A stretch of 64,000 nucleotides of DNA from Deltaproteobacteria bacterium (lineage in GTDB: Bacteria > Desulfobacterota > Syntrophia > Syntrophales > JACQWR01), in NCBI GenBank assembly GCA_016209105.1, contig JACQWR010000024.1:155948-219947 (forward strand), in the 5' to 3' direction. Made by a program: the position numbers and the translations under genes. Below the pieces are notes generated by a model. The model did no database searches and was not told where the DNA came from. It saw only the letters and a list, made by a program, of their open reading frames with translations. This document shows positions 34,007-43,831 of the stretch, piece by piece. How positions within the stretch are numbered: the first letter of the stretch is position 1; each line of letters opens with the position of its first letter.

Positions 34007-34708
34007 TTAAAGACTCGCGGAAACAGCTTCCTCTCCTTGCAGCAGTTTCTTCGCATTGACGATTGCCTGAGATAAATCCTGTTCGGGATTCCGGCAGATT
34101 TCGCCGTGTCCCGGAAATATCATCGATATCTTGCGGGCTTCCAGCCGGGTAATGGAGTTAATGTAATCCCCCACGCTTCCCGATTCGGCGATATAAGAGA
34201 GCGTTCCCCCCGCAAAGACCGTGTCCCCCGAAAAAACGATCTTAGTTTTAAACTCGTAAATGCATATGGAACCCGACGTATGTCCCGGCGTATGGATTAC
34301 TTCGAGCGTATGGCTTCCCAGGTCGAAGAGCGACCTATTTTCCAGCCAGAGGTGTATGCGAAGCGGCACTTCGTTCCGATCCCCGGAGCGGTAGAGGGTT
34401 ACATAGTGATCCTCCAGGGTGATCTTGGTTGCGGCAAAACGATGGGCCGCAATCAGTGCCGACTCCTGGAAATAGCGATTCGAGCCGATGTGGTCTACGT
34501 GCTCATGGGTATTAATGACCACGTCGACGTCCTTGACTTTCAGCCCCAGGCTTATAAGCTGTTTTTCAAGATGAAGAAAATTCTGATCCAGACCCGAATC
34601 AATTAAAACATTCCGATAAGCGGCGCGTATCAGGTAATTGTGGCTGCCTTTCCCCTGTCCCTTTAAAAGATAGATACCCTCTTGAATCGCCTCAGGTTTA
34701 TCCGTCAT
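34007..34708 (-). CDS. MBL-fold metallohydrolase
   Basis: A 233-residue metallo-beta-lactamase-fold hydrolase of the glyoxalase II type. Zinc ligands appear as THEHVDHIGS (HxHxDH), HTPGHTSGSICI, FSGDTVFAGG and the final FPGHGEI. No signal peptide is present. It overlaps the end of the STAS gene by 11 bases, so the two are translationally coupled, and it precedes pstS by about 120 bases on the same strand. Membership in the phosphate regulon is inferred from position; the substrate is unknown. Confidence 0.88.
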   Translation of the reverse strand: MTDKPEAIQEGIYLLKGQGKGSHNYLIRAAYRNVLIDSGLDQNFLHLEKQLISLGLKVKDVDVVINTHEHVDHIGSNRYFQESALIAAHRFAATKITLEDHYVTLYRSGDRNEVPLRIHLWLENRSLFDLGSHTLEVIHTPGHTSGSICIYEFKTKIVFSGDTVFAGGTLSYIAESGSVGDYINSITRLEARKISMIFPGHGEICRNPEQDLSQAIVNAKKLLQGEEAVSASL

Positions 34709-35054
34709 TGCCTTTCTCCGTAAATTCCGCTTTGCTTTGCGTCATCGGCTGAGCGATAGTAAAAATTTGTTCTAAACGATTTTCCTGAAAGTAACGATAC
34801 AGTCTCGGTTTCGGAGAGCATAGTTTGACCTTGCAGCCCAACAACTGGAATTCCTTCTTGATCGTATTCAGGACACCCAGAATATATATTTCCCCCGGTT
34901 TGTTCAGGCCGGCCAGATCAACCATAACACTCCGATATGACTGCCGAAGGTGGGGAAACAGATGCTTCTTCGCCCGTAAACGTTCGTTGACACCGGCCGT
35001 CCCCGCTAATCTGATGATCAGAGAATCTTCACCCGAGATAAACGAATACTCCAT
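34698..35054 (-). CDS. STAS-domain (anti-anti-sigma-like) protein
   Basis: A 118-residue single STAS domain: SLIIRLAGTAGVNERLRAKK, then HLRQSYRSVMVDLAGLNKPGE, where the usual phosphorylatable Ser after the DL strand is replaced by Asn-Lys (GLNKPG), and a later VKLCSPKPRLYRYFQ. Such proteins bind anti-sigma or other partners. The lack of a clear Ser/Thr at the switch position suggests that it is not controlled by an RsbW-type kinase. It is the first gene after the Pho-box-like repeats at 35253-35281 and overlaps the MBL-fold gene. Confidence 0.82.
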   Translation of the reverse strand: MEYSFISGEDSLIIRLAGTAGVNERLRAKKHLFPHLRQSYRSVMVDLAGLNKPGEIYILGVLNTIKKEFQLLGCKVKLCSPKPRLYRYFQENRLEQIFTIAQPMTQSKAEFTEKGNDG

Positions 35055-35252
35055 TGCAATACCTTCCTACTCCCCTATTTAAAAACCACACGTTTTTATC
35101 TTTCCTCATCTGTAGGCATCCTTAAATGAGCACCTCTCAGAAAGATACCGGAAGGAAAAATGGAAAATCATGATGCGGAGAATCAGCTTTTTTCCCTTCT
35201 TACGTATAACTCCAAGCGCCTTTGATTATTCGCAGGAATAGTACACAGGAAT

Positions 35253-35281
35253 TGTTGCAGTTTAATGACAGTTTGATGAAA
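35253..35281 (-). promoter_or_regulatory. Candidate Pho box (three 11-base units)
   Basis: On the minus strand the sequence is TTTCATC AAAC TGTCATT AAAC TGCAACA, i.e. three 7-base units at 11-base spacing. The middle unit is close to the PhoB half-site CTGTCAT. It lies 200 bases upstream of the STAS gene that leads into pstS and the rest of the regulon. I could not identify a -10 element with certainty. Confidence 0.5.
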
Positions 35282-35304
35282 ATACGGTTAAATGATTAAA
35301 GAAA

Positions 35305-35321
35305 CCCTTCCCCGGGAAGGG
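35305..35321. terminator. Short perfect hairpin upstream of the Pho-box-like array
   Basis: CCCTTCC (35305-35311), loop CCG, GGAAGGG (35315-35321). It lies downstream of the CNNM transporter gene on the minus strand and could end its transcript, but no T run follows. Confidence 0.35.
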
Positions 35322-35452
35322 ACTTGCAGAAGATATGCCGGTGGTCTCGCAAAGAAACCAAAATGCACGGCGCGGGAACGAGCGCGAAGTGAACTGCGGC
35401 GGCCCTGCAATCCGTAAGAAATTTTACCGTTGCCATGCCCGCTAGTCCATGA

Positions 35453-35495
35453 AGCAAGCTGCCGGGGATAAGAATACGTTTGCTGCCGAATGCAG
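35453..35495 (+). repeat. Degenerate dispersed repeat copy
   Basis: GCAAGCTGCCGGGGATAAG, then AATACGTTTGCTGCCGAATG. This resembles the right end of the family (GCAAGCCACGGGGAATGCGC, TCGCTGCCGAATTC) with several changes. It lies immediately after the end of the CNNM gene. Confidence 0.45.
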
Positions 35496-35503
35496 AGCGG
35501 ACA

Positions 35504-36796
35504 TCAGCCCGTTTTGTTCCGCTTCCTGATGATCAGCTTATCAATCCGGTTTCCGTCGAGATCAACGACCTCGAATGAAAAGCCGCGCCAGTTGAACGTC
35601 TCGCCGGGATGGGGAATATGCTTGAGAATATTAACGGCAAGTCCGGCCAGGGTGTCGAATTTTATTTTGCTTTTATCAAAGCCCTTCACATCGAATTCAT
35701 AGGCAAACTCATAGAATGACATGTGCCCGTCGGCCAGCCAGGTGCCGTCGTCTCGCTGGATGATCTTGGGCTCGTCCGGGCTTGGTTCGCTGAAATCGCC
35801 CACCAGCGCCTCCAGGATGTCATTCAGGGTAACCATCCCTACGGTGGAACCATATTCATCCACCACGATCCCGTAATGGATCTTGTTGTGTTTGAAAAGT
35901 TCGAGCGTCTCGTAGGCCGAGAGCGTCTCCAGCACGAAATGCGCCAGTTTTTTCTGGTCCACGATTTTATAACCGGCATCGCATATGTTTCCCAGGAAAA
36001 GATCCTTAACAAAGACGACGCCCGCCACTTTATCCAGGTCGCCGTCGCAAACGGGATAGACCGAATGGAGCGAAATGCTGATCTTTTCCCGTTGAACGTC
36101 TTCGGGATCATGGACGTCGAGCCAGATTATATCGGAGTGATGGGTCATCAAAGAACTGATCTTCCGGTCACCCAGGTGGAAAACGCGTTCCACAATATCC
36201 TGCTCAATTTCTTGCACTTCCCCCCCTTCAGCGCCTTCCTGTACCATGGCTTTGATTTCCTCTTCAGTCACCTTGGAATTGGCTGAAGGCCTGATGCCAA
36301 GCAGGCGGACGATCCCGTCGCTGCACCAGGACAGTATCAACGCAAAAGGATAGGTAATGTACGCCAGGAAAAGCAGCGGGCGGACCATTGCTTTGGAAAT
36401 TCCTTCCGGGTTTGTGAGACCGATCTGTTTGGGCACCAGTTCGCCGACCAGCATGAAAACAAAGGTAACCAAGATCACAACGACGGCGAGGGCCAGCGAT
36501 TGGCTGTAGGCGGGATTGAATCCCATCCCTATCAGCACGTTTCTCATACCTTCGGCAATCTCATCGGAGCTGTATACGCCGGTCAGAATGCCGATCATGG
36601 TGATCCCTATCTGAATGGTGGAGAGGATCCGGGACGGCGCCATAGCGTTGGCGAACGCGAGCCCGGCCAACTTGTCGCCCTGCTGAGCGTCACTTTCGAG
36701 CCTGGTCTTGCGGGCCGATACCAGAGAAATTTCCGCCAGCACCAACGCGCCGTTGAACAGTAAGAGTATGAATAAAATGACAATCGCTGAAACCAT
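35504..36796 (-). CDS. CNNM/CorC-HlyC family transporter with CBS pair
   Basis: About 430 residues: a DUF21/CNNM membrane domain (about 1-190, LVLAEISLVSARKTRLES and GELVPKQIGLTNPEGISK), a CBS pair (about 200-330) and a C-terminal CorC_HlyC domain (VDLDGNRIDKLIIRK). Relatives export or sense Mg/Co ions. The start is uncertain: the ATG at 36796 begins the first hydrophobic helix, but the nearest GGGAGG is 16 bases away; a longer start to 36886 is possible. It lies between phoB and the pst genes, so it may share their control. Confidence 0.88.
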   Translation of the reverse strand: MVSAIVILFILLLFNGALVLAEISLVSARKTRLESDAQQGDKLAGLAFANAMAPSRILSTIQIGITMIGILTGVYSSDEIAEGMRNVLIGMGFNPAYSQSLALAVVVILVTFVFMLVGELVPKQIGLTNPEGISKAMVRPLLFLAYITYPFALILSWCSDGIVRLLGIRPSANSKVTEEEIKAMVQEGAEGGEVQEIEQDIVERVFHLGDRKISSLMTHHSDIIWLDVHDPEDVQREKISISLHSVYPVCDGDLDKVAGVVFVKDLFLGNICDAGYKIVDQKKLAHFVLETLSAYETLELFKHNKIHYGIVVDEYGSTVGMVTLNDILEALVGDFSEPSPDEPKIIQRDDGTWLADGHMSFYEFAYEFDVKGFDKSKIKFDTLAGLAVNILKHIPHPGETFNWRGFSFEVVDLDGNRIDKLIIRKRNKTG

Positions 36797-36994
36797 ATCG
36801 TAGTTACCGTAACCTCCCTCTCTAAGATTTTCCGCAAGCGCCGGCGGTGCGCTCGCCGCCGGGCCCATCAATCCGCTTTTCCGCACGGGACGGGATATTT
36901 ATACCACAGAACTATTCCGCATGCGGCAAATATTTTGATCGGAATTTTAATGCGTTCACTTTACCGGCAGGGAGTATGCGGATGAGAGAAACCG

Positions 36995-37705
36995 TTACCG
37001 AACGTCGGCGAACTTGTACCCGATCCCGCGGACGGTCAGAATATACTGCGGATTTTCCGTATCTTTCTCGATGGCGGCGCGCAAGCGGCTGATGTGGACG
37101 TCAACGGTGCGCGGCTCCACGAATGCCTCATCCCCCCACACATGATCCAGGAGTTGATCACGACTGTATACGCGACCGGGATGCCCGGTAAGGAATGTCA
37201 GCAGCTTGATCTCCATTGGCCCCAGCGCTACTTTTTTTCCTTCAACCGTAACCTCATACCGTCCATAATCAATGGAAAGTCCCTCAAAGGTAAATGTCCC
37301 CTCCGGATCGGTTTCCGACTTCGTTTCAGCCCTTCTCAGAACCGCGCGCACCCGGGCAATCACTTCCCGCACATTGAAGGGCTTCGTCACATAATCGTCC
37401 GCCCCCATCTCCAGCCCTAAAATTTTATCAACGTGTTCGGACTTCGCCGTCAGGATGATAACGGGCAGACTCGCTGTTGCCGCATTCTTTCTGATCATGC
37501 TGCACACGTCCATCCCCTGAATCCCCGGCATCATCAGGTCGAGGAGAACCAAGTCCGGCCTGGTGACGGGGGAACTGACCATGTTCCACGCCGCGTGCCC
37601 GTCGTACGCTTTCTGGACGGCAAAGCCCTCCTGCTCGAGATTGTAGGCAATCAGGTTGACGATGTCTTTTTCATCATCAACAACGAGGACCTTCTTTTTG
37701 CGCAT
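36995..37705 (-). CDS. phoB: Phosphate-regulon response regulator PhoB
   Basis: A 236-residue OmpR/PhoB-type regulator. The receiver (1-120) has the acidic DDE pocket, phospho-acceptor in LVLLDLMMPG, the Thr in ILTAKSE and Lys in YVTKPF. The winged-helix domain (about 135-235) ends RTVDVHISRLRAAIE and VRGIGYKF, the PhoB recognition helix and wing. Together with phoR and pst genes on the same strand it identifies the cluster as the phosphate regulon. It lies 24 bases from the end of typA. Confidence 0.92.
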   Translation of the reverse strand: MRKKKVLVVDDEKDIVNLIAYNLEQEGFAVQKAYDGHAAWNMVSSPVTRPDLVLLDLMMPGIQGMDVCSMIRKNAATASLPVIILTAKSEHVDKILGLEMGADDYVTKPFNVREVIARVRAVLRRAETKSETDPEGTFTFEGLSIDYGRYEVTVEGKKVALGPMEIKLLTFLTGHPGRVYSRDQLLDHVWGDEAFVEPRTVDVHISRLRAAIEKDTENPQYILTVRGIGYKFADVR

Positions 37706-37729
37706 ATCCCTTCACGCCCATTTGTCTGC

Positions 37730-39553
37730 TTAAGAATTATTTTCTCCCTTGCGTCTCGCGGCCCGTTTATTCGCATCGAGTTCCATTTTGCGCATGCGGA
37801 TGTTTTGCGGCGTCACTTCCACCAGTTCGTCTTCGGCGATAAATTCAATACACTGATCCAATGACAGCGGGCGCGGCGGCCTTAAGGTTACCGTCGCTTC
37901 AGAGGTTGAACTCCTCATATTGGTGAGCTTCTTTTCCTTGGTAATATTGACCGCCATATCGCCGGTGCGGTTGCGTTCCCCGATGATCATGCCGGCGTAC
38001 ACCTCGGTTCCCACCTCGACAAAGAGTTCTCCGCGGTCCACCATGGCCAGGCTGGCATAGGTATTGACCCTGCCGCTTCTGTCCGCCAGGAGAGCTCCGC
38101 TTACCCGTTGCGGAATCGGCCCGAACCACGCGGCATAGCCTTCGAAGAGCGTATTCATTACGCCCGCCCCGCGGGTATCCGTCAGGAAGTGGGAGCGGAA
38201 TCCGATCAGGCCGCGGGAGGGAACGAGAAACTCCATGTTTACCCGGCCACTTCCCTTGTTGACGAGGTTCATCATGCGTCCCTTCCTCTCCGAGAGTTTT
38301 ACCGTCACCGCGCCGACGAATTCTTCGGGGATGTCAAGAAACACGCGCTCTACGGGCTCCAGGGTCTTCCCGCCTTCCTTTTTCGTGATGACGTTCGGCC
38401 TGGATACCATCAGCTCGTAGCCTTCCCGGCGCATGGTCTCGATAAGCACCGCCATCTGGAGTTCTCCCCGTCCACAGACCTCGAGGGCATCCTTGCGTTC
38501 CAGAGGTTTCAGTTGCAGCGACACGTTGCGCAGCTTTTCGCGTTCCAGGCGTTCCAGGAGATGGCGTGACGTGAGATACTTTCCCTCCTTGCCGGCAAAG
38601 GGGCTGTTGTTCACATAAAAGATCATGGAAACGGTAGGCTCGTCCACGTATATCCGGGGAAGCGGCTGAGGATTCTCCTGGGAGGTAATGGTATCGCCGA
38701 TGCTGATCGCTTCCACGCCGCTGACGGCGATGATGTCTCCGGCCTCGACCATCTCGACCTGCTTTTTCTTTAAACCCTGATAGGTGTACAAGGCGGAAAA
38801 TCTCACGCCGTTGCTAACGGCATGTTCGCCGCACAGGGCATAGCTCTGATTCATTGCCAGCGTCCCGTTCATCAGGCGTCCGACGGCAATCTGCCCCACG
38901 TAGGGATCGTAATCAAGATTGGTTACGAGGAACTGGGGGACGTGGCCGTCATCGGCTTCCGGCCCGGGGATGGAGGAACAGATCGTGTCGAACAGAGGTT
39001 TGAGGTCTTCCGACCGATCGCCGGGTGTCCGGTGGGCAATGCCCAGCTTGGCATTCGTGTAGAGAATGGAAAACTCGATCTGCTGCTCGCTCGCATCAAG
39101 GTCAATGAAAAGGTCATACACCTCATTGATCACCTCCTCGATCCGGGCGTCGCCGCGGTCAATTTTATTGATGACGACGACAATGGGTATCTGACGGGCA
39201 AGGGCTTTTTTTACGACGAACCTGGTCTGGGGAAGCGGCCCCTCGCTGGCGTCCACCAGCAGGATTGCCCCGTCCACCATGTTCAGGCTCCGTTCAACCT
39301 CGCCGCCGAAATCCGCATGCCCCGGCGTATCAACAATATTGATTTTGACGTTATTGTGCCAGATGGCCGTATTTTTCGCCATGATCGTGATGCCGCGCTC
39401 CTTCTCGAGATCCATGGAGTCCATCACCCGCTCCGCCACCTCCTGGTTCTCCCTGAAGGTCCCCGTTTGTTTCAGCATGCCATCCACGAGTGTCGTCTTG
39501 CCGTGGTCAACGTGGGCAATGATGGCGATATTTCTAATAGTTTGCTTTCGCAC
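37730..39553 (-). CDS. typA: Translational GTPase TypA/BipA
   Basis: A 607-residue translational GTPase. G motifs: AHVDHGKTTLVD (G1), ERGITI (G2), DTPGHADFGGEVERSL (G3), VVINKIDR (G4). The BipA-specific C-terminal half includes GRGELQMAVLIETMRREGYEL and FLTDTRGAGVMNTLF. It works on ribosome assembly and stress adaptation. I use the GTG at 39553, after AAAGGAG with an 11-base spacing, because the family starts right before RNIAIIAHVDHG. An open frame upstream is not conserved. Confidence 0.95.
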   Translation of the reverse strand: MRKQTIRNIAIIAHVDHGKTTLVDGMLKQTGTFRENQEVAERVMDSMDLEKERGITIMAKNTAIWHNNVKINIVDTPGHADFGGEVERSLNMVDGAILLVDASEGPLPQTRFVVKKALARQIPIVVVINKIDRGDARIEEVINEVYDLFIDLDASEQQIEFSILYTNAKLGIAHRTPGDRSEDLKPLFDTICSSIPGPEADDGHVPQFLVTNLDYDPYVGQIAVGRLMNGTLAMNQSYALCGEHAVSNGVRFSALYTYQGLKKKQVEMVEAGDIIAVSGVEAISIGDTITSQENPQPLPRIYVDEPTVSMIFYVNNSPFAGKEGKYLTSRHLLERLEREKLRNVSLQLKPLERKDALEVCGRGELQMAVLIETMRREGYELMVSRPNVITKKEGGKTLEPVERVFLDIPEEFVGAVTVKLSERKGRMMNLVNKGSGRVNMEFLVPSRGLIGFRSHFLTDTRGAGVMNTLFEGYAAWFGPIPQRVSGALLADRSGRVNTYASLAMVDRGELFVEVGTEVYAGMIIGERNRTGDMAVNITKEKKLTNMRSSTSEATVTLRPPRPLSLDQCIEFIAEDELVEVTPQNIRMRKMELDANKRAARRKGENNS

Positions 39554-39806
39554 GCTTCTTTTTACTCCTTTCACCCATACTGCATCGCAACTCAGACGCG
39601 TTTTCGCCGAACAGTGGTTGTATACATCCAACGCTCCCCTGTGTCCATCAAAGAAAAAAACTCCCCACCCGTTTGACCGGACGCGCGGCCCTTCAAGCCC
39701 CGTCCTGGAGGCAAGGAATAATCAGCGACGCGCGCATCCCTCCTGCCCGTGTCTGTCCGTATTTATTCGCATTGTGCCGTGCTCACCGATATGGTAGTGA
39801 TAGCGT

Positions 39807-40760
39807 ATGAATGAAAACATTAGGGAGCGTTCATTTCTCGGCCGTTTTGCCTGGCTTTCCATTGCAGCGGCAATTCTTACGATCGGACTGAAAACTGTTG
39901 CGTATGCGCTTACGGGTTCCGTTGGTCTGCTCTCAGACGTACTCGAATCCTTTGTCAATCTTGCCGGCGCACTCATGGCTCTGGCAATGTTGACCGTGGC
40001 CGCACGGCCGGCCGATGAGGAACACACCTACGGACACAATAAGGCGGAATACTTTTCCAGCGGCGCCGAGGGAACGCTTATCCTGTTCGCCGCCGTAAGC
40101 ATCGGCTATGCGGCCATTCAGCGGCTTATTGCTCCCCGACCCCTTGAACAGATCGGATTGGGCCTGGGAGTTTCCGTTGCGGCATCGCTCGTTAATCTGG
40201 TGGTTGCGATTATTTTGCTCCGGGCAGGAAAACGCTACCACTCCATAACGCTTGAAGCCAACGCACATCATCTGATAACGGACGTCTGGACATCAGCGGG
40301 AGTAGTGATCGGCGTGGGAGCGGTAGCTTTGACGGGCTGGGAACGTCTGGACCCCCTCGTTGCATTGGCTGTCGCCGGCAACATTGTCTGGACGGGAATC
40401 AAGATCGTGCGGAACTCCGTTTCGGGGCTGATGGATGCGGCCCTTCCTGCTGAAGAGCAAAATGCTGTGCGAGCCGTGTTGGCGCAGCACCTAAAAGCGG
40501 GGGTTGAGTGTCATGCCCTTCGCACACGCCAATCGGGAACGCGACGGTTTGTGTCACTCCACGTACTGGTTCCCGGCGTATGGACTGTTCAACGTGGACA
40601 TCAACTGCTGGAATCCATCGAAGCCGATCTTTGCCGCGCGCTGCCGAATGTCACGGTTTTTACTCACTTAGAGCCGCTGAACGACCCGGCAGCCTGGAAC
40701 GATACCGCTCTGGACCGTCCGGAAACATCCGCCGCCAACAGTGAACCGTTCCTTAAATAA
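39807..40760 (+). CDS. Cation diffusion facilitator (CDF) metal exporter
   Basis: A 317-residue CDF protein with six helices (about 1-215) and a cytosolic ferredoxin-like C-terminal domain (about 225-300). The transport-site acids are seen in [12 protein letters not shown] (helix 2) and the [12 protein letters not shown] motif (helix 5). The short cytosolic loop [19 protein letters not shown] is typical. It should export Zn, Fe, Co or Mn with proton exchange; the metal cannot be told from sequence. No ribosome binding site is strong. The following gene is convergent, 14 bases away. Confidence 0.92.
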   Translation: MNENIRERSFLGRFAWLSIAAAILTIGLKTVAYALTGSVGLLSDVLESFVNLAGALMALAMLTVAARPADEEHTYGHNKAEYFSSGAEGTLILFAAVSIGYAAIQRLIAPRPLEQIGLGLGVSVAASLVNLVVAIILLRAGKRYHSITLEANAHHLITDVWTSAGVVIGVGAVALTGWERLDPLVALAVAGNIVWTGIKIVRNSVSGLMDAALPAEEQNAVRAVLAQHLKAGVECHALRTRQSGTRRFVSLHVLVPGVWTVQRGHQLLESIEADLCRALPNVTVFTHLEPLNDPAAWNDTALDRPETSAANSEPFLK

Positions 40761-40774
40761 ACCAATCGGAGCAG

Positions 40775-43700
40775 CTACTGAAATATCTCCCGTATCTTAT
40801 GGAGCAGTTCCGTCGCTTTCAACGGTTTCGAGAGGAAGTAGACGTTGTCTTCCCGGAAAATATTACCGCCAATGATATCCGCCGTATAGCCGCTCATGAA
40901 GATTGCCGGCATATCCGGTTTGATTCTCCTGACTTCGTTATACATCTCCAGGCCGTTCATTTCCGGCATGATCACGTCGGTAACAATCAATTGAATCTCA
41001 TCCTGATGGTCCCGGAAAATAGATAAGGCCTCTTTGCCGTCGCCGGCCTCCAGCACCCTGTAGCCGAATTTTTTCAACAGCATCGCCATCATGTTCCGCA
41101 CCGCCTCATCGTCCTCCGTCAGCAGGATTATTTCGTTCCCGCGGGACAGAATATCGTCCCCGACTTCCTGCACCTCCCAAACCTCCGCATCAATCAGCGG
41201 CAGATATATCTTGAAGGTCGCCCCCTTCCCGAGTTCACTGTATACGTCAATGAAACCGTTATGCTTCTCGATGATTCCGTACACCATTGAAAGTCCGAGG
41301 CCGGTTCCCCTCCCCACTTCCTTCGTGGTGAAAAAAGGTTCAAAAATGTGTTCCTGGATTTGTTTGTCTATGCCCATACCGTTATCCGAAACGGCGAGAA
41401 TAGCATACTTCCCCGGCAGTATCTTCGACCGGACAATTCCCTCCGAACCGATCGTGCCCTCTTCCGTTGTGATGAACAGCTTGCCTCCCCGCGGCATGGC
41501 ATCCCGTGCATTTGCCGCCAGATTCATGAGCACCTGTTCCAGTTGTCCCCGATCGGCCTCGACAACCAGCTTGCCGGTGGACAGACGAACCGCAACCTCG
41601 ATGTCCTCGCCGATGATACGGGAAAGTATCGTTCGGAAACTATTGATGATTTCATTGAGATTGAGCGGCTTCATGTCCACCGCCTGCTTCCTGCTGAATG
41701 CCAGCAGATTCTTCGTCAGCTCTGAAGCGCGATCCACGGAGTCAACGATTCTCAAAGCCAAAAGAGCGAGTTGAGCATTTTCTTTCGCGTGCAGTTGTAT
41801 AAGGTTGGCGTATCCTAAAATGGCCGTCAAAATGTTGTTGAAATCGTGGGCAACGCCGCCAGCAAGCGTCCCTACGGCCTCCATCTTCTGGGATTGCAGG
41901 AGTTGTTCCTCCAGCTTTCGGTGTTCCGTGACGTCAACGCCGATGCCGGCGAGGCCGGAAATCCGGCCTGAAGAATCGCGCAACGGAGTATTGTTCCATA
42001 CAATGAGCCTTTGCGCGCCGGCGCGTGTTAAAATCTGATTTTCATAGTGCACGGGCATATCCGTTTCTGAAACGCACGCTGTTAAAATTGATTGGACATC
42101 TTTTCTGATCGGTTCGGGTATAAAAATTTCAAAATAGTTCTTATGCAGGATCTCATCCCTGGACCAGCCGGTAAGCTCCAGGAGATAGTCGTTGCAGAAG
42201 ATGATGTTGCCGTCGCCGTCAAGCATAACCGCCACCTGGTGGATGTTTTCGAGCAGAACGCGGAATCTTTTTTCGGCGGCCAGAAGCGCATCGGCGCTTT
42301 GCTTGCGCCGGGTAATATCGCGCCAGATGGACCTGCTGTACAGCATATTGCCTGCTTTATCCCTTACCGCCGACACGTTCAAGCTGACGTCCATGATGCT
42401 TCCGTCTTTACGCTTAATTTTCCGTTCGACATTCTGGACTTCGCCTGTTTCCGGAAATTTTTGGAACGATCTTTTCGCCTTCGCCGCAGTATCTCCGTCG
42501 TAGAATTCAAATATCTGATGCCCTATGACCTCCTCCCGGGTGTATCCGGTGCCTTTCAGAAACGCCTTATTGCACTCCAGTATGGAGCCCGTCTTAACAT
42601 CTAACGAATAATACATGTCCGGAGCGTTTTCATAGAGGTCGTAATATTTTGCCTCCGATTCCTTGAGCTTACGCGCTATTCGCCGCCGCTGGAAAATGAC
42701 AACGATCAGAAAACATATGCCCAGAAGCAAAAGGCCTATTACTGCAAAATTTGCCACCATAACACCTTTGTACACGGCAAATAACGATAGGGGCCGGTTG
42801 ATGATGATGCTGTCAGGGGGAAGGGACGATTCGGAAATGGTAAAACGCTTTAGTTGCTCATAGTCGAACATATATTGCGAGAGATTCTTGAAAACGACGG
42901 GAATGCCGCCGACATTTTCTCCCTGGAGTATCCGCGTAACCAGTTTTGCCGTTTCAGCGCCCACTGCTGCCGGGCTGAGCAGTTTCCCGCCGACGATCCC
43001 GTAACCGAGCCTCACCTCGGAGCGGTCATACATGGGAACCGTACTGTGTCGGCTGAATAACCGTGCTAATTTTTTCGTATCAAAATTTTTTCCGGTTTTG
43101 TCGTTGGCATAGATCAACAAGAAAACCAGACAGTCCTTGGGAAGACGCTCAAGCTTCCTGAAGATTTCCTCCACGGCCAGGTTCTCGTTGAATCTGAATC
43201 GGACTCGGTCGGTAAAGCGGGGCAGTACGGTTTCCACATCTTTGCGGGTTGCCAGACCTGCGATTGAGTAATCATGGAGGACGAAAATTTCGCGGGTCTT
43301 CGGGTGCAGGCGGAGCATGAGCTCAATGGTGCCGGCAGGGTCAGAGGTGTCCACGACCCCGGTGGCGCGGGTATCGCCGGCCAGCATGCTGCTTTTGAAA
43401 TCACTTACGCCGCAGAAAACGAGGGGGACATTGCCGAAAATATCCCGATGGTGCTTGATGGCAAAATTCAAGGCAGGACCATCCAACGCTATCAACACGG
43501 AAAGGCGCTTGCCCTGATATTTTTTCCGGAAGAGCGCCTGCAATTCCGCCAGATGCTCCCCGCGAAGCAGGCGCTTGTAATCCAGGTATTCGATGATCGG
43601 CAGTTTGATCAATCCCTTATTTTGCAGCTCATTGACAATCGCCGCCTGTTCGCCATCCGACCAATAAAACCCGGGGTGGTAAGAGTTCAGGAGAAGAATT

Positions 43701-43831
43701 GAGGCGTCAGTTATTTTACCGGGGGGTTGCGTTTCGCTGCCGAATGCCGATGTCCAGACGAAAAAAGAGCACAGCAGCACTATTACATAGTTTGACCATT
43801 TCGTGGAAAAACTTTTTTGCGTCAGGATCAC
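40775..43831 (-). CDS. Hybrid sensor histidine kinase with periplasmic ABC-substrate-binding-like sensor
   Basis: A 1018-residue hybrid kinase. The layout is: signal or TM (about 10-30), an ABC_sub_bind-type periplasmic domain (about 40-325, starting ASILLLNSYHPGFYWSDGEQ), a TM helix near 345-370, two PAS domains (about 385-500 and 510-640), HisKA with His near 660 in GGVAHDFNNILTAILGYANL, an HATPase (GRGTGLGLSMVYGI) and a C-terminal receiver with Asp near 951 in LIVTDVIMPEMNG. The start appears to be GTG at 43831, but GGGAGG is directly against it, so a CTG at 43825 is a plausible alternative. The ligand is unknown. Confidence 0.88.
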   Translation of the reverse strand: MILTQKSFSTKWSNYVIVLLCSFFVWTSAFGSETQPPGKITDASILLLNSYHPGFYWSDGEQAAIVNELQNKGLIKLPIIEYLDYKRLLRGEHLAELQALFRKKYQGKRLSVLIALDGPALNFAIKHHRDIFGNVPLVFCGVSDFKSSMLAGDTRATGVVDTSDPAGTIELMLRLHPKTREIFVLHDYSIAGLATRKDVETVLPRFTDRVRFRFNENLAVEEIFRKLERLPKDCLVFLLIYANDKTGKNFDTKKLARLFSRHSTVPMYDRSEVRLGYGIVGGKLLSPAAVGAETAKLVTRILQGENVGGIPVVFKNLSQYMFDYEQLKRFTISESSLPPDSIIINRPLSLFAVYKGVMVANFAVIGLLLLGICFLIVVIFQRRRIARKLKESEAKYYDLYENAPDMYYSLDVKTGSILECNKAFLKGTGYTREEVIGHQIFEFYDGDTAAKAKRSFQKFPETGEVQNVERKIKRKDGSIMDVSLNVSAVRDKAGNMLYSRSIWRDITRRKQSADALLAAEKRFRVLLENIHQVAVMLDGDGNIIFCNDYLLELTGWSRDEILHKNYFEIFIPEPIRKDVQSILTACVSETDMPVHYENQILTRAGAQRLIVWNNTPLRDSSGRISGLAGIGVDVTEHRKLEEQLLQSQKMEAVGTLAGGVAHDFNNILTAILGYANLIQLHAKENAQLALLALRIVDSVDRASELTKNLLAFSRKQAVDMKPLNLNEIINSFRTILSRIIGEDIEVAVRLSTGKLVVEADRGQLEQVLMNLAANARDAMPRGGKLFITTEEGTIGSEGIVRSKILPGKYAILAVSDNGMGIDKQIQEHIFEPFFTTKEVGRGTGLGLSMVYGIIEKHNGFIDVYSELGKGATFKIYLPLIDAEVWEVQEVGDDILSRGNEIILLTEDDEAVRNMMAMLLKKFGYRVLEAGDGKEALSIFRDHQDEIQLIVTDVIMPEMNGLEMYNEVRRIKPDMPAIFMSGYTADIIGGNIFREDNVYFLSKPLKATELLHKIREIFQ

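Larger units (their letters stand above)
35055..35503. other. Intergenic region upstream of the STAS gene
   Basis: A 449-base stretch without a gene. It holds a Pho-box-like array (35253-35281), a perfect short hairpin CCCTTCC-CCG-GGAAGGG (35305-35321) and a degenerate dispersed repeat near 35453-35495. No open frame of convincing length is seen on either strand. Confidence 0.5.

Noticed and set aside
43700..43760. A repeat copy within the start of the hybrid kinase gene (CGTTTCGCTGCCGAATG)
   Set aside because: Only about 15 bases resemble the right end of the dispersed repeat and no flanking module is present, so chance is likely.
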